From contig NZ_BDAY01000005.1 of assembly GCF_001612685.1 (NCBI RefSeq), positions 186,001-250,000 of the forward strand: 64,000 bases of DNA, read 5' to 3'. This document shows, one piece after another, positions 54,989-64,000 of the stretch. The stretch is from Nocardia altamirensis NBRC 108246. Its GTDB lineage: Bacteria; Actinomycetota; Actinomycetes; Mycobacteriales; Mycobacteriaceae. A program made the position numbers and the translations under genes. Each line of letters begins with the position of its first letter. Within the stretch, counting starts at the first letter, position 1. The notes beneath the pieces were generated by a model. That model searched no databases and was not told where the DNA came from. It saw nothing but the letters and a program-made list of their open reading frames with translations.

Positions 54989-56542
54989 TCATACACCGCA
55001 ACCGGTCGAACACCCTGCGGCGGCAGCCGGTTCCGGCGCGGGCGCACCGATGCGCGGCAGGCCGAGCCCGACCCCGATCGGTTGAGTCTTCGGGGTGATC
55101 CCCTGCTCGTGCGCATCACCGGCCGCGGTCCGCCGGTGCGACTTGATCGGCGCATCCGCGATCAGGTGATGCGGCGCCGCCTCGGTGAGGTCGACGGTGA
55201 TGATGTCGCCGGGACGGATCATTTCGGCGGTCCCGCCCGGCCGGAAATGCACCAGCCTGCCGTCGCGGGCCCGCCCGCTCATGCGTGCGGTCGCGGCGTT
55301 CTTCTTGCCTGCGCCCTCGGCCACCAGCAGCTCGACCTCGGTGCCGATGAGCGCCCGATTCGCCGCGAGCGAGACTTCCTCCTGCAGCGCGATGAGCCGC
55401 TCATACCGTTCCTGCACAACGGCTTTCGGCAGCTGGTCGGCCATTTCCGCGGCCGGGGTGCCCGGGCGCTTGGAGTACTGGAAGGTGAACGCACTGGTGA
55501 ATCGCGCCTGACGAACCACATCCAGGGTCTCCTGGAAGTCCTCCTCGGTCTCGCCGGGGAAGCCGACGATGATGTCGGTGGTGATCGCCGCGTGCGGCAT
55601 CGCGGCACGCACCTTCTCGATGATGCCCAGGTAGCGCGCCTTGCGGTAGGAGCGCCGCATCGCCTTGAGCACCTTGTCCGAACCGGACTGCAGCGGCATG
55701 TGCAGCTGCGGGCAGATGTTCGGGGTGTCGGCCATCGCCTCGATCACGTCGTCGGTGAACTCGGCCGGGTGCGGCGAGGTGAAGCGCACGCGCTCCAAGC
55801 CGTCGATGGTCCCGCACGCGCGCAGCAGCTTGGCGAACGCGCCACGATCGCGCGGCTCGTCCGGGTCGGCGAACGAGGCGCCGTAGGAGTTCACGTTCTG
55901 TCCGAGCAGCGTCACCTCGAGCACGCCCTGGTCGACCAGCGCCTGCACCTCGGCGAGCACGTCACCGGGGCGGCGGTCGACCTCCTTGCCGCGCAGCGAC
56001 GGCACGATGCAGAACGTGCAGGTGTTGTTGCAGCCCACCGAGATCGACACCCAGCCCGCGTAGGCGGACTCGCGCTTGGCGGGCAGGCTCGACGGGAACG
56101 CCTCCAGCGACTCCAGGATCTCCACCTGCGCCTCGGCGTTGTGCCGTGCCCGTTCCAGCAGCACCGGCAGCGAGCCGATGTTGTGGGTGCCGAACACCAC
56201 GTCCACCCACGGCGCCTTGCGCACCACGGTGCCGCGGTCCTTCTGCGCCAGGCAGCCGCCCACCGCGATCTGCATGCCGGGCTGGTCGGCTTTGATCGAC
56301 GCCAGATGACCGAGGGTGCCGTACAGCTTGTTGTCGGCGTTCTCGCGCACCGCGCAGGTATTGAGTACGACCAGGTCGGCCGACGCCCCCGGCGCGGCCT
56401 TCACATAGCCCGCGTCCTCCAGCAAGCCGGACAAGCGTTCGGAATCGTGCACGTTCATCTGGCAACCGAAGGTGCGGACCTCGTAACTGCGCGTGCTCTC
56501 CGCAGGGAGTTGGGCGAGAGTCAGCACGTGCCCACCCGTCAC
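54989..56542 (-). CDS. miaB: tRNA-2-methylthio-N6-dimethylallyladenosine synthase MiaB
   Basis: 517 residues if GTG 56542 is the start (GAGGGG about 10 bases upstream); GTG 56599 would add 19. N-terminal 4Fe-4S ligands [15 protein letters not shown] and GGCLAQ; radical-[11 protein letters not shown]; then the TRAM domain. It thiomethylates i6A37 in tRNA made by MiaA. After TRAM there is an unusual extension of about 60 residues ending CSTGCGV, Pro/Ala-rich with a Cys pair three residues apart. Such a tail is not part of the common family architecture and might bind metal. Confidence 0.95.
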   Translation of the reverse strand: MTGGHVLTLAQLPAESTRSYEVRTFGCQMNVHDSERLSGLLEDAGYVKAAPGASADLVVLNTCAVRENADNKLYGTLGHLASIKADQPGMQIAVGGCLAQKDRGTVVRKAPWVDVVFGTHNIGSLPVLLERARHNAEAQVEILESLEAFPSSLPAKRESAYAGWVSISVGCNNTCTFCIVPSLRGKEVDRRPGDVLAEVQALVDQGVLEVTLLGQNVNSYGASFADPDEPRDRGAFAKLLRACGTIDGLERVRFTSPHPAEFTDDVIEAMADTPNICPQLHMPLQSGSDKVLKAMRRSYRKARYLGIIEKVRAAMPHAAITTDIIVGFPGETEEDFQETLDVVRQARFTSAFTFQYSKRPGTPAAEMADQLPKAVVQERYERLIALQEEVSLAANRALIGTEVELLVAEGAGKKNAATARMSGRARDGRLVHFRPGGTAEMIRPGDIITVDLTEAAPHHLIADAPIKSHRRTAAGDAHEQGITPKTQPIGVGLGLPRIGAPAPEPAAAAGCSTGCGV

Positions 56543-56828
56543 CCGACCGCCACCCCTCACCGAGTCGCTTCGCGACGCTGCATGTCCCTTCGAATCCACT
56601 TGTCCAGGGTACGGGGACAGGCAACGCGAGTTTCGCGGGCATCGGCGCAGGCCTCGGCCGCCGCCGTCCTCGAGTGGCGGGATCCGGTCACCCGGTCACG
56701 TGACGACGCTCCGACCGCCCACGATGCACCTTTCGGGAGGATTACAGACACATGTCAATACGGCGCGGCGCGACGGTGTGTCGCAGAAACTCGGGCAAAT
56801 CCACGTTTTCCGCTTAAGGTCTTTGACC

Positions 56829-57635
56829 ATGACCGACGACGCCGCCGCGCCCGATACAACGGGGGACGCTTCAACCGGGGACGCCAGCGCCGCCACCAGC
56901 GCGCCGATGATCTCGATGCGCAATGTGCAAAAACACTTTGGTGACCTGCACGTCCTGCGCGATATCGACCTCGAAGTCCCCAAAGGACAGGTCGTCATTG
57001 TTCTCGGCCCCTCGGGGTCGGGAAAGTCGACACTGTGCCGCACCATCAACCGCCTCGAACCCATCGACTCTGGTGACATCGCCATCGACGGCGTGCCGCT
57101 GCCCGCGGAGGGCCGCAGCCTGGCCGCGTTGCGCGCCGACGTCGGCATGGTGTTCCAGTCGTTCAACCTCTTCGCGCACAAGACGATCGTGGAGAACGTC
57201 ATGCTCGCGCCGATGAAGGTGCGCAAGATCAAGAAAGACGCGGCGCGCACGCACGCCATGGAACTGCTGACCCGCGTCGGCATCGCCAACCAGGCCGACA
57301 AGTACCCCGCCCAGCTCTCCGGCGGTCAGCAGCAGCGCGTCGCGATCGCCCGCGCGCTCGCCATGAACCCGAAGGTGATGCTGTTCGACGAACCGACCTC
57401 GGCGCTGGACCCGGAGATGGTCCAGGAAGTGCTCGACGTGATGGTGTCGCTGGCCAAGGACGGGATGACCATGCTGGTCGTCACGCACGAGATGGGCTTC
57501 GCCCGGCGTGCGGGCAACCGGGTCTTGTTCATGGCCGACGGACAGGTGGTCGAGGACGCCGAACCGGAAGCGTTCTTCACCGCGCCGAAGTCCGACCGTG
57601 CGAAGGACTTCCTCGGCAAGATATTGAGCCACTGA
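56829..57635 (+). CDS. gluA: Glutamate-type amino acid ABC transporter ATPase (GluA)
   Basis: 268 residues. ATG 56829 starts an acidic Ala/Thr-rich leader of about 25 residues before the core. Walker [21 protein letters not shown]-loop [11 protein letters not shown], signature [15 protein letters not shown], Walker [14 protein letters not shown]-loop THEMG. It is the polar amino acid ABC class; the gluABCD order (ATPase, binding lipoprotein, two permeases) is that of the glutamate system of Corynebacterium and Mycobacterium. It is divergent from miaB. Confidence 0.93.
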   Translation: MTDDAAAPDTTGDASTGDASAATSAPMISMRNVQKHFGDLHVLRDIDLEVPKGQVVIVLGPSGSGKSTLCRTINRLEPIDSGDIAIDGVPLPAEGRSLAALRADVGMVFQSFNLFAHKTIVENVMLAPMKVRKIKKDAARTHAMELLTRVGIANQADKYPAQLSGGQQQRVAIARALAMNPKVMLFDEPTSALDPEMVQEVLDVMVSLAKDGMTMLVVTHEMGFARRAGNRVLFMADGQVVEDAEPEAFFTAPKSDRAKDFLGKILSH

Positions 57636-57692
57636 GCCATTGGGTCCGGCTCACCACACACCAACAACCGACGAGAAAGAGAAGGAAACTCG

Positions 57693-58529
57693 ATGAGGAT
57701 CAACCGTGCCCTTCGGCTCGGTGTCGGAGCCGTCGCTCTGACCCTGACCGCTGCCCTCGCCACCGCCTGTGGCGGCGGTGACTCCAAGTCCGCCCTGGAT
57801 CACGCCAAGGACGGCAAGCTCACCATCGGCATCAAGTACGACCAGCCCGGCCTCGGCCTGCGGACCAAGGACGGTTCCTACACGGGCTTCGACGTCGAGG
57901 TCGCCAAGTATGTGGCGGGCAAGCTCGGCGTGAAGCCCGAGGGCATCACCTGGAAGGAATCGCCGTCCGGCCAGCGCGAGACGCTGATCGAGAACGGCCA
58001 GGTCGACTTCATCGCGGCCACCTACTCGATCACCGACAGCCGCAAGCAGAAGGTCGACTTCGCGGGCCCGTACTACATTGCGGGTCAGTCGTTCCTGGTG
58101 CGCGCCGACAACACCGACATCACCGGCCCGGACAGCATCAAGGGCAAGAAGGTCTGCTCGGTCAAGGGCTCCACCCCGGCCCAGAACATCGAGAAGAACT
58201 TCAAGGACACCCAGCTGCAGGCCAACGACACCTACTCGGTGTGCCTCGAGGGCCTGCGCGCGGGCTCCTGGGATGCGGTGACCACCGATGACATCATCCT
58301 GGCCGGCTACGCCTCGCAGAGCACCGGCGCGTTCAAGGTCGTCGGCAAGCCGTTCACCACGGAGAACTACGGCGTCGGCCTGAAGAAGGGCGACAAGGAG
58401 CTCCGCGACAAGGTGAACACCGCGATCGAGGAAATGATCTCGGACGGCTCGTGGAAGAAGGCGTTCGACGCGACCGTCGGTGCGTCCGGCTACCAGGCGC
58501 CGGAGCCGCCGAAGGTCAACCGGTACTGA
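57693..58529 (+). CDS. gluB: Glutamate-type ABC transporter substrate-binding lipoprotein (GluB)
   Basis: 278 residues. A lipoprotein signal peptide ends in the lipobox LATAC-GGG, so it is anchored to the outer face of the membrane. The mature part is a type II periplasmic-binding-protein fold (SBP_bac_3): LTIGIKYDQPGLGLRTKDGS, TGFDVEVAKYVAGKLGVK, SPSGQRETLIENGQVDFIAA, TYSITDSRKQKVDFAGPYY. It binds glutamate or a related amino acid. A strong hairpin after it would give more binding protein than permease. Confidence 0.93.
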   Translation: MRINRALRLGVGAVALTLTAALATACGGGDSKSALDHAKDGKLTIGIKYDQPGLGLRTKDGSYTGFDVEVAKYVAGKLGVKPEGITWKESPSGQRETLIENGQVDFIAATYSITDSRKQKVDFAGPYYIAGQSFLVRADNTDITGPDSIKGKKVCSVKGSTPAQNIEKNFKDTQLQANDTYSVCLEGLRAGSWDAVTTDDIILAGYASQSTGAFKVVGKPFTTENYGVGLKKGDKELRDKVNTAIEEMISDGSWKKAFDATVGASGYQAPEPPKVNRY

Positions 58530-58543
58530 GATCCACCCACGCA

Positions 58544-58577
58544 CGGGTGGCTCGACCCCACCGGGTCGGGCCACCCG
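58544..58577 (+). terminator. gluB-gluC intercistronic hairpin (attenuator)
   Basis: CGGGTGGC-T-CGACCC faces GGGTCG-G-GCCACCCG: 14 pairs interrupted by one T-G, 4-base loop. It lies 14 bases after the gluB stop within an operon, a usual place for partial termination or mRNA 3'-end protection. Confidence 0.8.
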
Positions 58578-58682
58578 CCGCACTTTCCCCTGACAACGGC
58601 ATGGGCGGTGCTTGCGTAACCACGCAGGACGCCCGCACATGCCACATGAACATCGAGACCCGATGGGAGGGACGCGTACGCC

Positions 58683-59363
58683 GTGTTCGACCTGATCTCG
58701 AGGTATGACGATCAAATCCTCGACGCCTTCTGGGTGACCATCCAACTGACCGTGCTCTCGGCGGTCGGAGCGCTGATCCTGGGCACTTTCGTCGCCGCGC
58801 TGCGCGTGTCCCCCGTGCCGATCGCCCGCGCGGTCGGCACCGCCTACGTCACCATTTTCCGCAACACTCCACTCACGCTGATCATCGTCTTCATGTCACT
58901 CGGCCTGTACACCACGATGGGCTGGAAGCTGGCAGGCGAGGGCCCGGATTCGGTGGCCCAGAACAACTTTCGCTACGCCGTCGTCGGCCTCAGCATCTAC
59001 ACCGGCGCCTTCGTCTGTGAATCGCTGCGGTCCGGCATCAACACCGTCGCGATGGGCCAGTCCGAGGCGGGCCGATCGCTCGGCCTGACCTTCGCGCAGA
59101 ACCTGCGACTCATCGTGCTGCCGCAGGCCTTTCGCTCGACCATCGCGCCGCTGGGCAGCGTGCTGATCGCGCTCACCAAGAACACCACGATCGCCTCGGC
59201 CATCGGCGTTGTCGAGGCCGCGTTCCTGATGGCCAACGTCAACGAGAACGAGGCCAATGTGATCGCCGTCGGCGCCATCTTCGCCCTCGGATTCGTCATC
59301 CTGACCCTGCCGACCGGCCTGCTCTTCGGTTGGCTCGCCAAGCGATTCGAGGTCGTCCGATGA
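58683..59363 (+). CDS. gluC: Glutamate-type ABC transporter permease (GluC)
   Basis: 226 residues from GTG 58683. There are five or so spans of the His/Glu/Gln/Arg permease family; the EAA loop reads NTVAMGQSEAGRSLGLTFAQ and ends LPQAFRSTIAPLGS. It pairs with GluD to form the channel and couples to GluA. It overlaps gluD by 4 bases (ATGA). Confidence 0.93.
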   Translation: MFDLISRYDDQILDAFWVTIQLTVLSAVGALILGTFVAALRVSPVPIARAVGTAYVTIFRNTPLTLIIVFMSLGLYTTMGWKLAGEGPDSVAQNNFRYAVVGLSIYTGAFVCESLRSGINTVAMGQSEAGRSLGLTFAQNLRLIVLPQAFRSTIAPLGSVLIALTKNTTIASAIGVVEAAFLMANVNENEANVIAVGAIFALGFVILTLPTGLLFGWLAKRFEVVR

Positions 59364-60250
59364 GTTCAGCATCGGTGCTGTTCGACGCACCAGGACCCCG
59401 CGGACGCATCCGGCACCACATCTACACGGTCGTGGTCGTCGTCGCCGTCGCGGCATTTCTGTGGGTGCTGTACCGCGGCTTCGACAGCACGGGACAATTC
59501 ACCGCGGCCAAGTGGAAGCCGTTCCTCGACGCCGAGGTGTGGCAGACCTATCTGCTGCCCGGCCTGAAGGGCACCGTGGTCGCGGCGCTGATGTCGATCG
59601 TGTTCGCGCTCGTGCTCGGCATGGTCTTCGGCATCCTGCGGCTGTCGGATCATCGGGTGGTGCGCTGGGTCGCAGGCACGATCGTCGAAGTGTCGCGCGC
59701 GATTCCCGTGCTGATCCTGATGATCTTCCTGTTCGCGCTGTTCTCCAAGAACCAGATCTTCCCGTCCGATGATCTGGCGCTCGCCGCGGTCGTGATCGCG
59801 CTGACCGTCTACAACGGATCGGTGATCGCCGAAATCGTGCGTGCGGGCATTCGCTCGCTGCCGAAGGGACAGAGCGAGGCGGCCGTCGCGCTCGGCATGC
59901 GCAAGAACCAGCTGATGCGGTTGATCCTGCTGCCACAGGCGATCACCGCGATGCTGCCCGCGCTGGTCTCGCAAATGGTTGTCGCGCTGAAGGATTCGGC
60001 GCTCGGCTACCAGATCACCTACACCGAGATCGTCCGATCCGGTCAGCAGCTCGGTGCGGCGGAGCAGAACACGATCCCCGCGCTGTTCGTCATCGCGCTC
60101 GTGATGATCACGCTGAACAGTGCACTGACCTTCGTGGCGACCAAGCTGGAGGCCAGGTTGCGGGCCAGGAAGAAGGGTCGGGGCGCGGTCGTCGCGGCCG
60201 ACTCGATCCTCACCGACGCGGCGCCGGGGATGGACCTCACCAAGAAGTAG
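59360..60250 (+). CDS. gluD: Glutamate-type ABC transporter permease (GluD)
   Basis: 296 residues; ATG 59360 overlaps the gluC stop. A basic N-terminus and one extra span (YTVVVVVAVAAFLWVLYRGF) precede the five-span permease core. The EAA loop is RSLPKGQSEAAVALGMRKNQ, ending LPQAITAMLPALVSQ. The cytoplasmic tail is basic, RARKKGRGAVVAADS. It completes the uptake operon. Confidence 0.93.
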   Translation: MSSASVLFDAPGPRGRIRHHIYTVVVVVAVAAFLWVLYRGFDSTGQFTAAKWKPFLDAEVWQTYLLPGLKGTVVAALMSIVFALVLGMVFGILRLSDHRVVRWVAGTIVEVSRAIPVLILMIFLFALFSKNQIFPSDDLALAAVVIALTVYNGSVIAEIVRAGIRSLPKGQSEAAVALGMRKNQLMRLILLPQAITAMLPALVSQMVVALKDSALGYQITYTEIVRSGQQLGAAEQNTIPALFVIALVMITLNSALTFVATKLEARLRARKKGRGAVVAADSILTDAAPGMDLTKK

Positions 60251-60277
60251 TTCCCCTCCGGGACAACATGATTGAAG

Positions 60278-60320
60278 CGCCGGCGCGCTGGATGCGGTAC
60301 TCCGCTCCAGCGCGTCGGCG
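60278..60320 (+). terminator. glu operon terminator
   Basis: CGCCGGCGCGCTGGA faces TCCAGCGCGTCGGCG (15 pairs with one G-T, 13-base loop), 28 bases after the gluD stop and followed by TTTCTG. Confidence 0.85.
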
Positions 60321-60399
60321 TTTCTGCGCTCGGATGCCCGTGTGCCGCGGATCTGTGCGAGATGGCGGTTGACCGATAGCGGCCGACTACCATCGCACC

Positions 60400-62640
60400 G
60401 TGCGGAAGATTTCCGGGTTGCTTGCCTTTCTGGTGCTGCTGACCGTGGTGGTCGTGACCGCGTGGGATCGGCAGCCGCACGGGTATCGCACGGAATCCGC
60501 GCCCGCGGCGGAGTTCAGTGCCGGACGCGCGATGCGGACCGTTGCGGACATCGCGCAACGGCCGCATCCGGTCGGCACCGCTGAACACGACCGCGTCCGT
60601 GACTACCTCGTCAAGCAACTGCGGACGCTGGGTCTCGACACCGAAGTGCAGACCGGAGTCGGGCGGGCTCCTGCCGCGATCGAACGCGACGTGCTGTCGA
60701 TGGGGCGGGTCGCCAATATCATTGCCCGGCTGCCGGGTACGCAATCGACCGGCACGGTATTCCTGACCGCGCACTACGACTCCGTCCCCTCCGGGCCCGG
60801 CGCCAACGACGACGGCGTCGGCGTCGCGGCGGTGCTGGAAACCGTGCGGGCGCTGCGCGCGAGCGCGCACCCGCTGCGCAACGACGTGGTCGTCCTGCTG
60901 ACCGACGGCGAGGAAGCCGGATTGCTCGGCGCGGAAGCGTTCGTCACCGCGGGCAAGGACGGCAGAGACACCGGCGTCGTCATCAACCACGAGGCGCGTG
61001 GTGCAGGCGGACCGCTGTTGCTGTGGCGGACCAGCAGGCCCGACGGCGCGCTCATCCGCACCGTCGCCGACGCGGCGCCCCGCCCGAACACCGACTCGGT
61101 CGCCACCATGGTGGCCAGCGCCCGCACGGCGAGCAGCACCGACTACTCCGCGTTCGACCCGAGCGGATTGCGGGTGCTGGACTGGGCCTACGTCGGCCGC
61201 AGCGCCTACTACCACAACCGACTCGACGACCCGGCGCACGTCGACCTGCCGACCGTGCAGGAGCTGGGCGACAACAGCCTCGGTCTGGTCGCGGCGTTCG
61301 GCGGGCAAGACCTCACCGCCGACGACGCAGTCGATCGCACGTACTTCCAGCTGCCGTTCGGAATCCTTGTGGTGCTGCCGGTGTGGGTGATCATCGCCCT
61401 CGCGGTCGCCACGGTCCTCGCGGTGGCCGGGATCATCCGGCACCTCATCCGGGCAGGCGACACCAGCCTGGCGCGTGTATTCGGCGCTGCCGCAACCGTT
61501 CTCGTCGCCGCACCGATCGCGGCGGGCGCGGCCTACGGGCTGTGGGAGGTGATCAAACTGATCCGCCCGGACTACGCGCCCCTCGTCGTCGACCCCTACC
61601 GGCCGGAGTTCTACTACCTCGCGATCCTCGTGCTGTCCACCGGCGTGCTCGCCGCCTGGTACCTGCTGGCGCGACGCCTTTTCGACACCGCCGCCGCGGC
61701 GGCAGGCCTGCTCGGCACCTCGACGGTGATCGGCGCGGTGTGCACGGCTTTACTCCCCACGACCGCACACCTTTTGATCGTGCCCGCGTGCGCGGCCGCG
61801 CTGGGCGTGGCGGCGACGTTCGTCCTGCCCGACCGATGGCGGCTGCCGGTGCTCACCGTATTCCTCACGCCCGCAGCAGTATTCCTCGGCACCGCGACCT
61901 GGCCGCTGCTCCAGACCGGAATCACCACTGCCCCGTTCCTGGTGGCTCCTGCGGTACTGCTGTTCGGCGGGCTCCTCGCTCTGACGCTCACCCGAACCTG
62001 GCCCACTCACCGCGCTTGGACCATCCCCGTCACCGCGTTCGTACTCGCGATCGCACTCGCCGCGGTCGGTCTGGCCGTCGACCGCAGCGACGACACCCAT
62101 CCGCTCGGCTCTCAGCTCGTCTATGCCCTCGATGCCGATAACAATGCCGCACAATGGCTTTCCCGCGACGCGCCCAATCGCTGGACCCACACCCTCGTCG
62201 ACAAGACCACCCCGACAACACCATTCGCTCAGCTGTGGTCGAACGCCGTCTCCAGCGGACCGGCCGCCACCCAGCCACTCTCGCCGCCCACCGCTGAAAT
62301 CCTCTCCGACACCACCGAATCGAACCAGCGCACCGTCCACCTCCGCCTCCGCAGCACCCGCGACGCCACCGGCATCGCCCTCCGCTACGACAGCGCACCC
62401 AGCTCGCTCACCGTCGCAGGCCGCGATCTGACTCCCGTCCCCGCGAAGGGCGTGCTGTTCAACGCACCTCCGCCCGAAGGCATCGACGTACAGGTCACGT
62501 CCCCCGCAGGTCCGCTCCCCCTACACCTCGTCGACTACACCTGGCTCTCCGACGCCGGACTCGCCCTCTCCCCGCCTCCCGACGTTTTCCTCCGCCAAGA
62601 CAGCACCGCCGCCGTCTTCCGCACGATCCCCGGGCTCTGA
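60400..62640 (+). CDS. M28-family zinc aminopeptidase with membrane domain
   Basis: 746 residues from GTG 60400. One N-terminal span, then an extracytoplasmic M28 peptidase domain of about 290 residues with the zinc ligands and catalytic acids in LTAHYDSVPSGPGANDDGVG, LTDGEEAGLLGAEA, NHEARGAGGP and YHNRLDDPAHVDL. Then about eight spans (residues 320-560) and a C-terminal beta-rich domain. The plan resembles eukaryotic ER peptidases of the ERMP1/Fxna type, which also have M28 plus a polytopic membrane part. It probably trims peptides outside the membrane; substrate unknown. Confidence 0.88.
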   Translation: MRKISGLLAFLVLLTVVVVTAWDRQPHGYRTESAPAAEFSAGRAMRTVADIAQRPHPVGTAEHDRVRDYLVKQLRTLGLDTEVQTGVGRAPAAIERDVLSMGRVANIIARLPGTQSTGTVFLTAHYDSVPSGPGANDDGVGVAAVLETVRALRASAHPLRNDVVVLLTDGEEAGLLGAEAFVTAGKDGRDTGVVINHEARGAGGPLLLWRTSRPDGALIRTVADAAPRPNTDSVATMVASARTASSTDYSAFDPSGLRVLDWAYVGRSAYYHNRLDDPAHVDLPTVQELGDNSLGLVAAFGGQDLTADDAVDRTYFQLPFGILVVLPVWVIIALAVATVLAVAGIIRHLIRAGDTSLARVFGAAATVLVAAPIAAGAAYGLWEVIKLIRPDYAPLVVDPYRPEFYYLAILVLSTGVLAAWYLLARRLFDTAAAAAGLLGTSTVIGAVCTALLPTTAHLLIVPACAAALGVAATFVLPDRWRLPVLTVFLTPAAVFLGTATWPLLQTGITTAPFLVAPAVLLFGGLLALTLTRTWPTHRAWTIPVTAFVLAIALAAVGLAVDRSDDTHPLGSQLVYALDADNNAAQWLSRDAPNRWTHTLVDKTTPTTPFAQLWSNAVSSGPAATQPLSPPTAEILSDTTESNQRTVHLRLRSTRDATGIALRYDSAPSSLTVAGRDLTPVPAKGVLFNAPPPEGIDVQVTSPAGPLPLHLVDYTWLSDAGLALSPPPDVFLRQDSTAAVFRTIPGL

Positions 62641-62643
62641 GAA

Positions 62644-63375
62644 TCAGTCTGACGGCGCTTTCCGAGCGACTTCGTATTCGCCCTTGCCGTAGGGGATTTC
62701 GACGGCGACCTTCGGAAGGAAGTAGCCGACCAGCGGGCCCATCGTCACCGCGATGACCACGGTCCCGACGCCTGCGATGCCGCCGAGCGCCCAGCCGATG
62801 GTGGCGACGGTGACTTCGATGCAGGTGCGCACCACCGCGACCGGTTGCCTGGTGAGCCGGACCAAGCCGGTCATGAGTCCGTCGCGGGGACCGGCGCCGA
62901 ATTGCGCACCGAGATAGACCGAGTCGAAGAACGCGAGCCCGACAATGCCGGTGACCAAGAAGATCGCTTGGGTGCCGAGGCCGGTCGGCGTCGGAAGGAT
63001 CAACGCCGTCGCATCGGCAGCGACCCCGACGAGGACAACATTGAGCAGCGTTCCCACACCGGGCAGCTCCCGCATCGGGATCCACGCGACAAGCACGATC
63101 ACCGCAATGAGATTCGTCGCTGTACCGAAAGAAATGCCGACCGTCTTGGCCAGGCCATCGGTGAGAACGCTCCAACTTGCCGCGCCCAGCCCGGAGGTGA
63201 CGAGCACCATCACCGACGCACCGTAACCGACCAGGCCGACGAGCAACTGGGGGAACCTGCGCAGCTTCCGACCAGCACGCAGTTGCTCGGCCGCGTTCAT
63301 GCGACGGATGACGAACCCGTCACCGCGATGGGTTTCCGTGCCCGGGTCCTTGCTCGGCGAGGTAGGCGATGGCAT
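62644..63375 (-). CDS. YczE-family membrane protein
   Basis: 243 residues; the first 25 are hydrophilic, and ATG 63300 (MNAAEQL) is an alternative start. Five to six spans follow, with LLVGLVGYGASVMVLVTSGL and FDSVYLGAQFGAGPRDGLMT, the latter a YczE/YitT-type signature. In Bacillus YczE affects surfactin production; the biochemical role is unknown. It converges with the M28 peptidase; the stops are 3 bases apart. Confidence 0.82.
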   Translation of the reverse strand: MPSPTSPSKDPGTETHRGDGFVIRRMNAAEQLRAGRKLRRFPQLLVGLVGYGASVMVLVTSGLGAASWSVLTDGLAKTVGISFGTATNLIAVIVLVAWIPMRELPGVGTLLNVVLVGVAADATALILPTPTGLGTQAIFLVTGIVGLAFFDSVYLGAQFGAGPRDGLMTGLVRLTRQPVAVVRTCIEVTVATIGWALGGIAGVGTVVIAVTMGPLVGYFLPKVAVEIPYGKGEYEVARKAPSD

Positions 63376-63486
63376 CAGCCCATCCTCGACGACGTCCGGT
63401 CGGTGATTCCATAGCCAGACGCGGGCTGCTGGTTTTGCCGACGTTGTGAGTTACCGTGCGCCTGGCCGCGTTTCAGAGGAGGCGCG

Positions 63487-63912
63487 TCATGCCTTCTCGA
63501 ACTCGACCGTCACATTCGAGGCGAGGGCGAAGTCCTTGAGATCCTGGGATATCGAAGCCTGCACTGTTCCGGTTTCGCCAGGCTGGACCTTGTGATGCTG
63601 GTCCTCCTCGCCGTGGGGGTCGAGGTACACCCGAGCTTCCCACTCGACGGTTTTGCCATCGCACGGAATGTACTTGTCGGAATTCCCGCGGTAGGAGGTG
63701 CCCTGCACATTCACGCGAACTTGTACTGCGCCGTTACCGCCGCCGCTGCACGAGGCAGTGCCGGTGACGGTCGCCGTGCCGTCTCCGGATGTAGTGCCGG
63801 TCTTGTCGACCGTGATCGTCGCTCCGGCCGCGGCTGCCGCCGGAGCGGTAGCTACCGCCGCCACCGTCGCCAGGGCAGCAACCACCGCGGAAAAGCCTGG
63901 CCTACTAGGCAT
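63487..63912 (-). CDS. Small exported protein of unknown function
   Basis: 141 residues from ATG 63912, with GAAGGA upstream. The signal peptide (FSAVVAALATVAAVATAPAA) ends near AAAAAG. The mature part is about 110 residues, beta-rich, with two Cys in ASCSGGGN and YIPCDGKT likely to form a disulfide; it may be an immunoglobulin-like or DUF-type secreted fold. No known motif. The 88 bases after its start to the end of the window show nothing identifiable. Confidence 0.75.
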   Translation of the reverse strand: MPSRPGFSAVVAALATVAAVATAPAAAAAGATITVDKTGTTSGDGTATVTGTASCSGGGNGAVQVRVNVQGTSYRGNSDKYIPCDGKTVEWEARVYLDPHGEEDQHHKVQPGETGTVQASISQDLKDFALASNVTVEFEKA

Positions 63913-64000
63913 TCGTGTTCCTTCTTCGGCAGGGGAACAGCTGACGAACGAACATTCGCTACCGAACATAAGCCTGGATGGGTCCCACACCCGGGACCTA

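Overview
The window is high-GC actinobacterial chromosome, most likely Nocardia or a close mycolic-acid relative. The backbone order matches the mycobacterial Rv2718c-Rv2733c region as I remember it: hrpA end, nrdR, a ChiZ-position gene, lexA, a fadE20-type dehydrogenase, hflX, dapF, an SpoU methyltransferase, miaA, an Rv2728c-like gene, a DUF349 gene, an Rv2732c-like gene and miaB, then a gluABCD-type uptake operon. A DprE1-type oxidase, a rifampicin-monooxygenase-like flavoprotein and a secretory lipase fit this group.

Region 1 (1-10.2 kb): between the end of hrpA and nrdR sits one gene for a protein of about 3,230 residues. It opens with a WXG100-like/CpnT-like domain typical of type VII secretion substrates. 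It continues through a Pro-rich linker and a long helical stretch, then a domain with a Cys-His-Asp candidate triad, four tandem repeats resembling sigma-70 region 4, and two copies of another helical repeat. It ends in about 230 residues that follow the region 2-3-4 layout of a SigF/SigB-type sigma factor. This is the most unusual object in the window.

Region 2 (10.2-13.9 kb): nrdR, a secreted protein, a small SOS-controlled membrane protein and lexA. Three LexA boxes lie in the divergent promoter, one overlapping the lexA -35 element.

Region 3 (14-31.8 kb): a GT39-type membrane glycosyltransferase and a PPOX-fold protein, then a leftward [NiFe]-hydrogenase locus. In transcription order it reads hypA, hypB, small subunit, large subunit, NifU/Rieske fusion, three accessory proteins (DUF5947-like, DUF6084-like, uncharacterised), a 39-residue membrane peptide, maturation protease, hypC2, hypF, hypC1, hypD, hypE and a DUF6390-like protein. 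The Cys-x-x-Asp proximal-cluster motif and lack of a Tat signal point to the oxygen-tolerant, high-affinity group 1h class, which scavenges atmospheric H2. A CRP-like site lies ahead of the small subunit. A TetR gene next to hypA is divergent from the flavin monooxygenase, with palindromic operators between them.

Region 4 (33-45.4 kb): a DUF1508 peptide, an Ala-rich secreted protein, a DprE1-like oxidase with Ser at the benzothiazinone-target Cys, a lipase, fadE20, a second GT39 gene nearly identical in parts to the first and in the same orientation, a PlsC-type acyltransferase, a membrane protein and hflX. The two GT39 genes are direct repeats bracketing the hydrogenase locus.

Region 5 (45.5-64 kb): dapF with an in-frame internal duplication, the SpoU methyltransferase, miaA, the Rv2728c-like gene and the DUF349 gene. 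A small insertion follows (duplicated-domain membrane protein, a 103-residue protein, and an HTH-PRTase-like gene paired with an IMPase-family gene). Then come the Rv2732c-like gene, miaB, gluABCD, an M28 peptidase with membrane domain, a YczE-like membrane protein and a small exported protein. Strong hairpins mark most operon ends.
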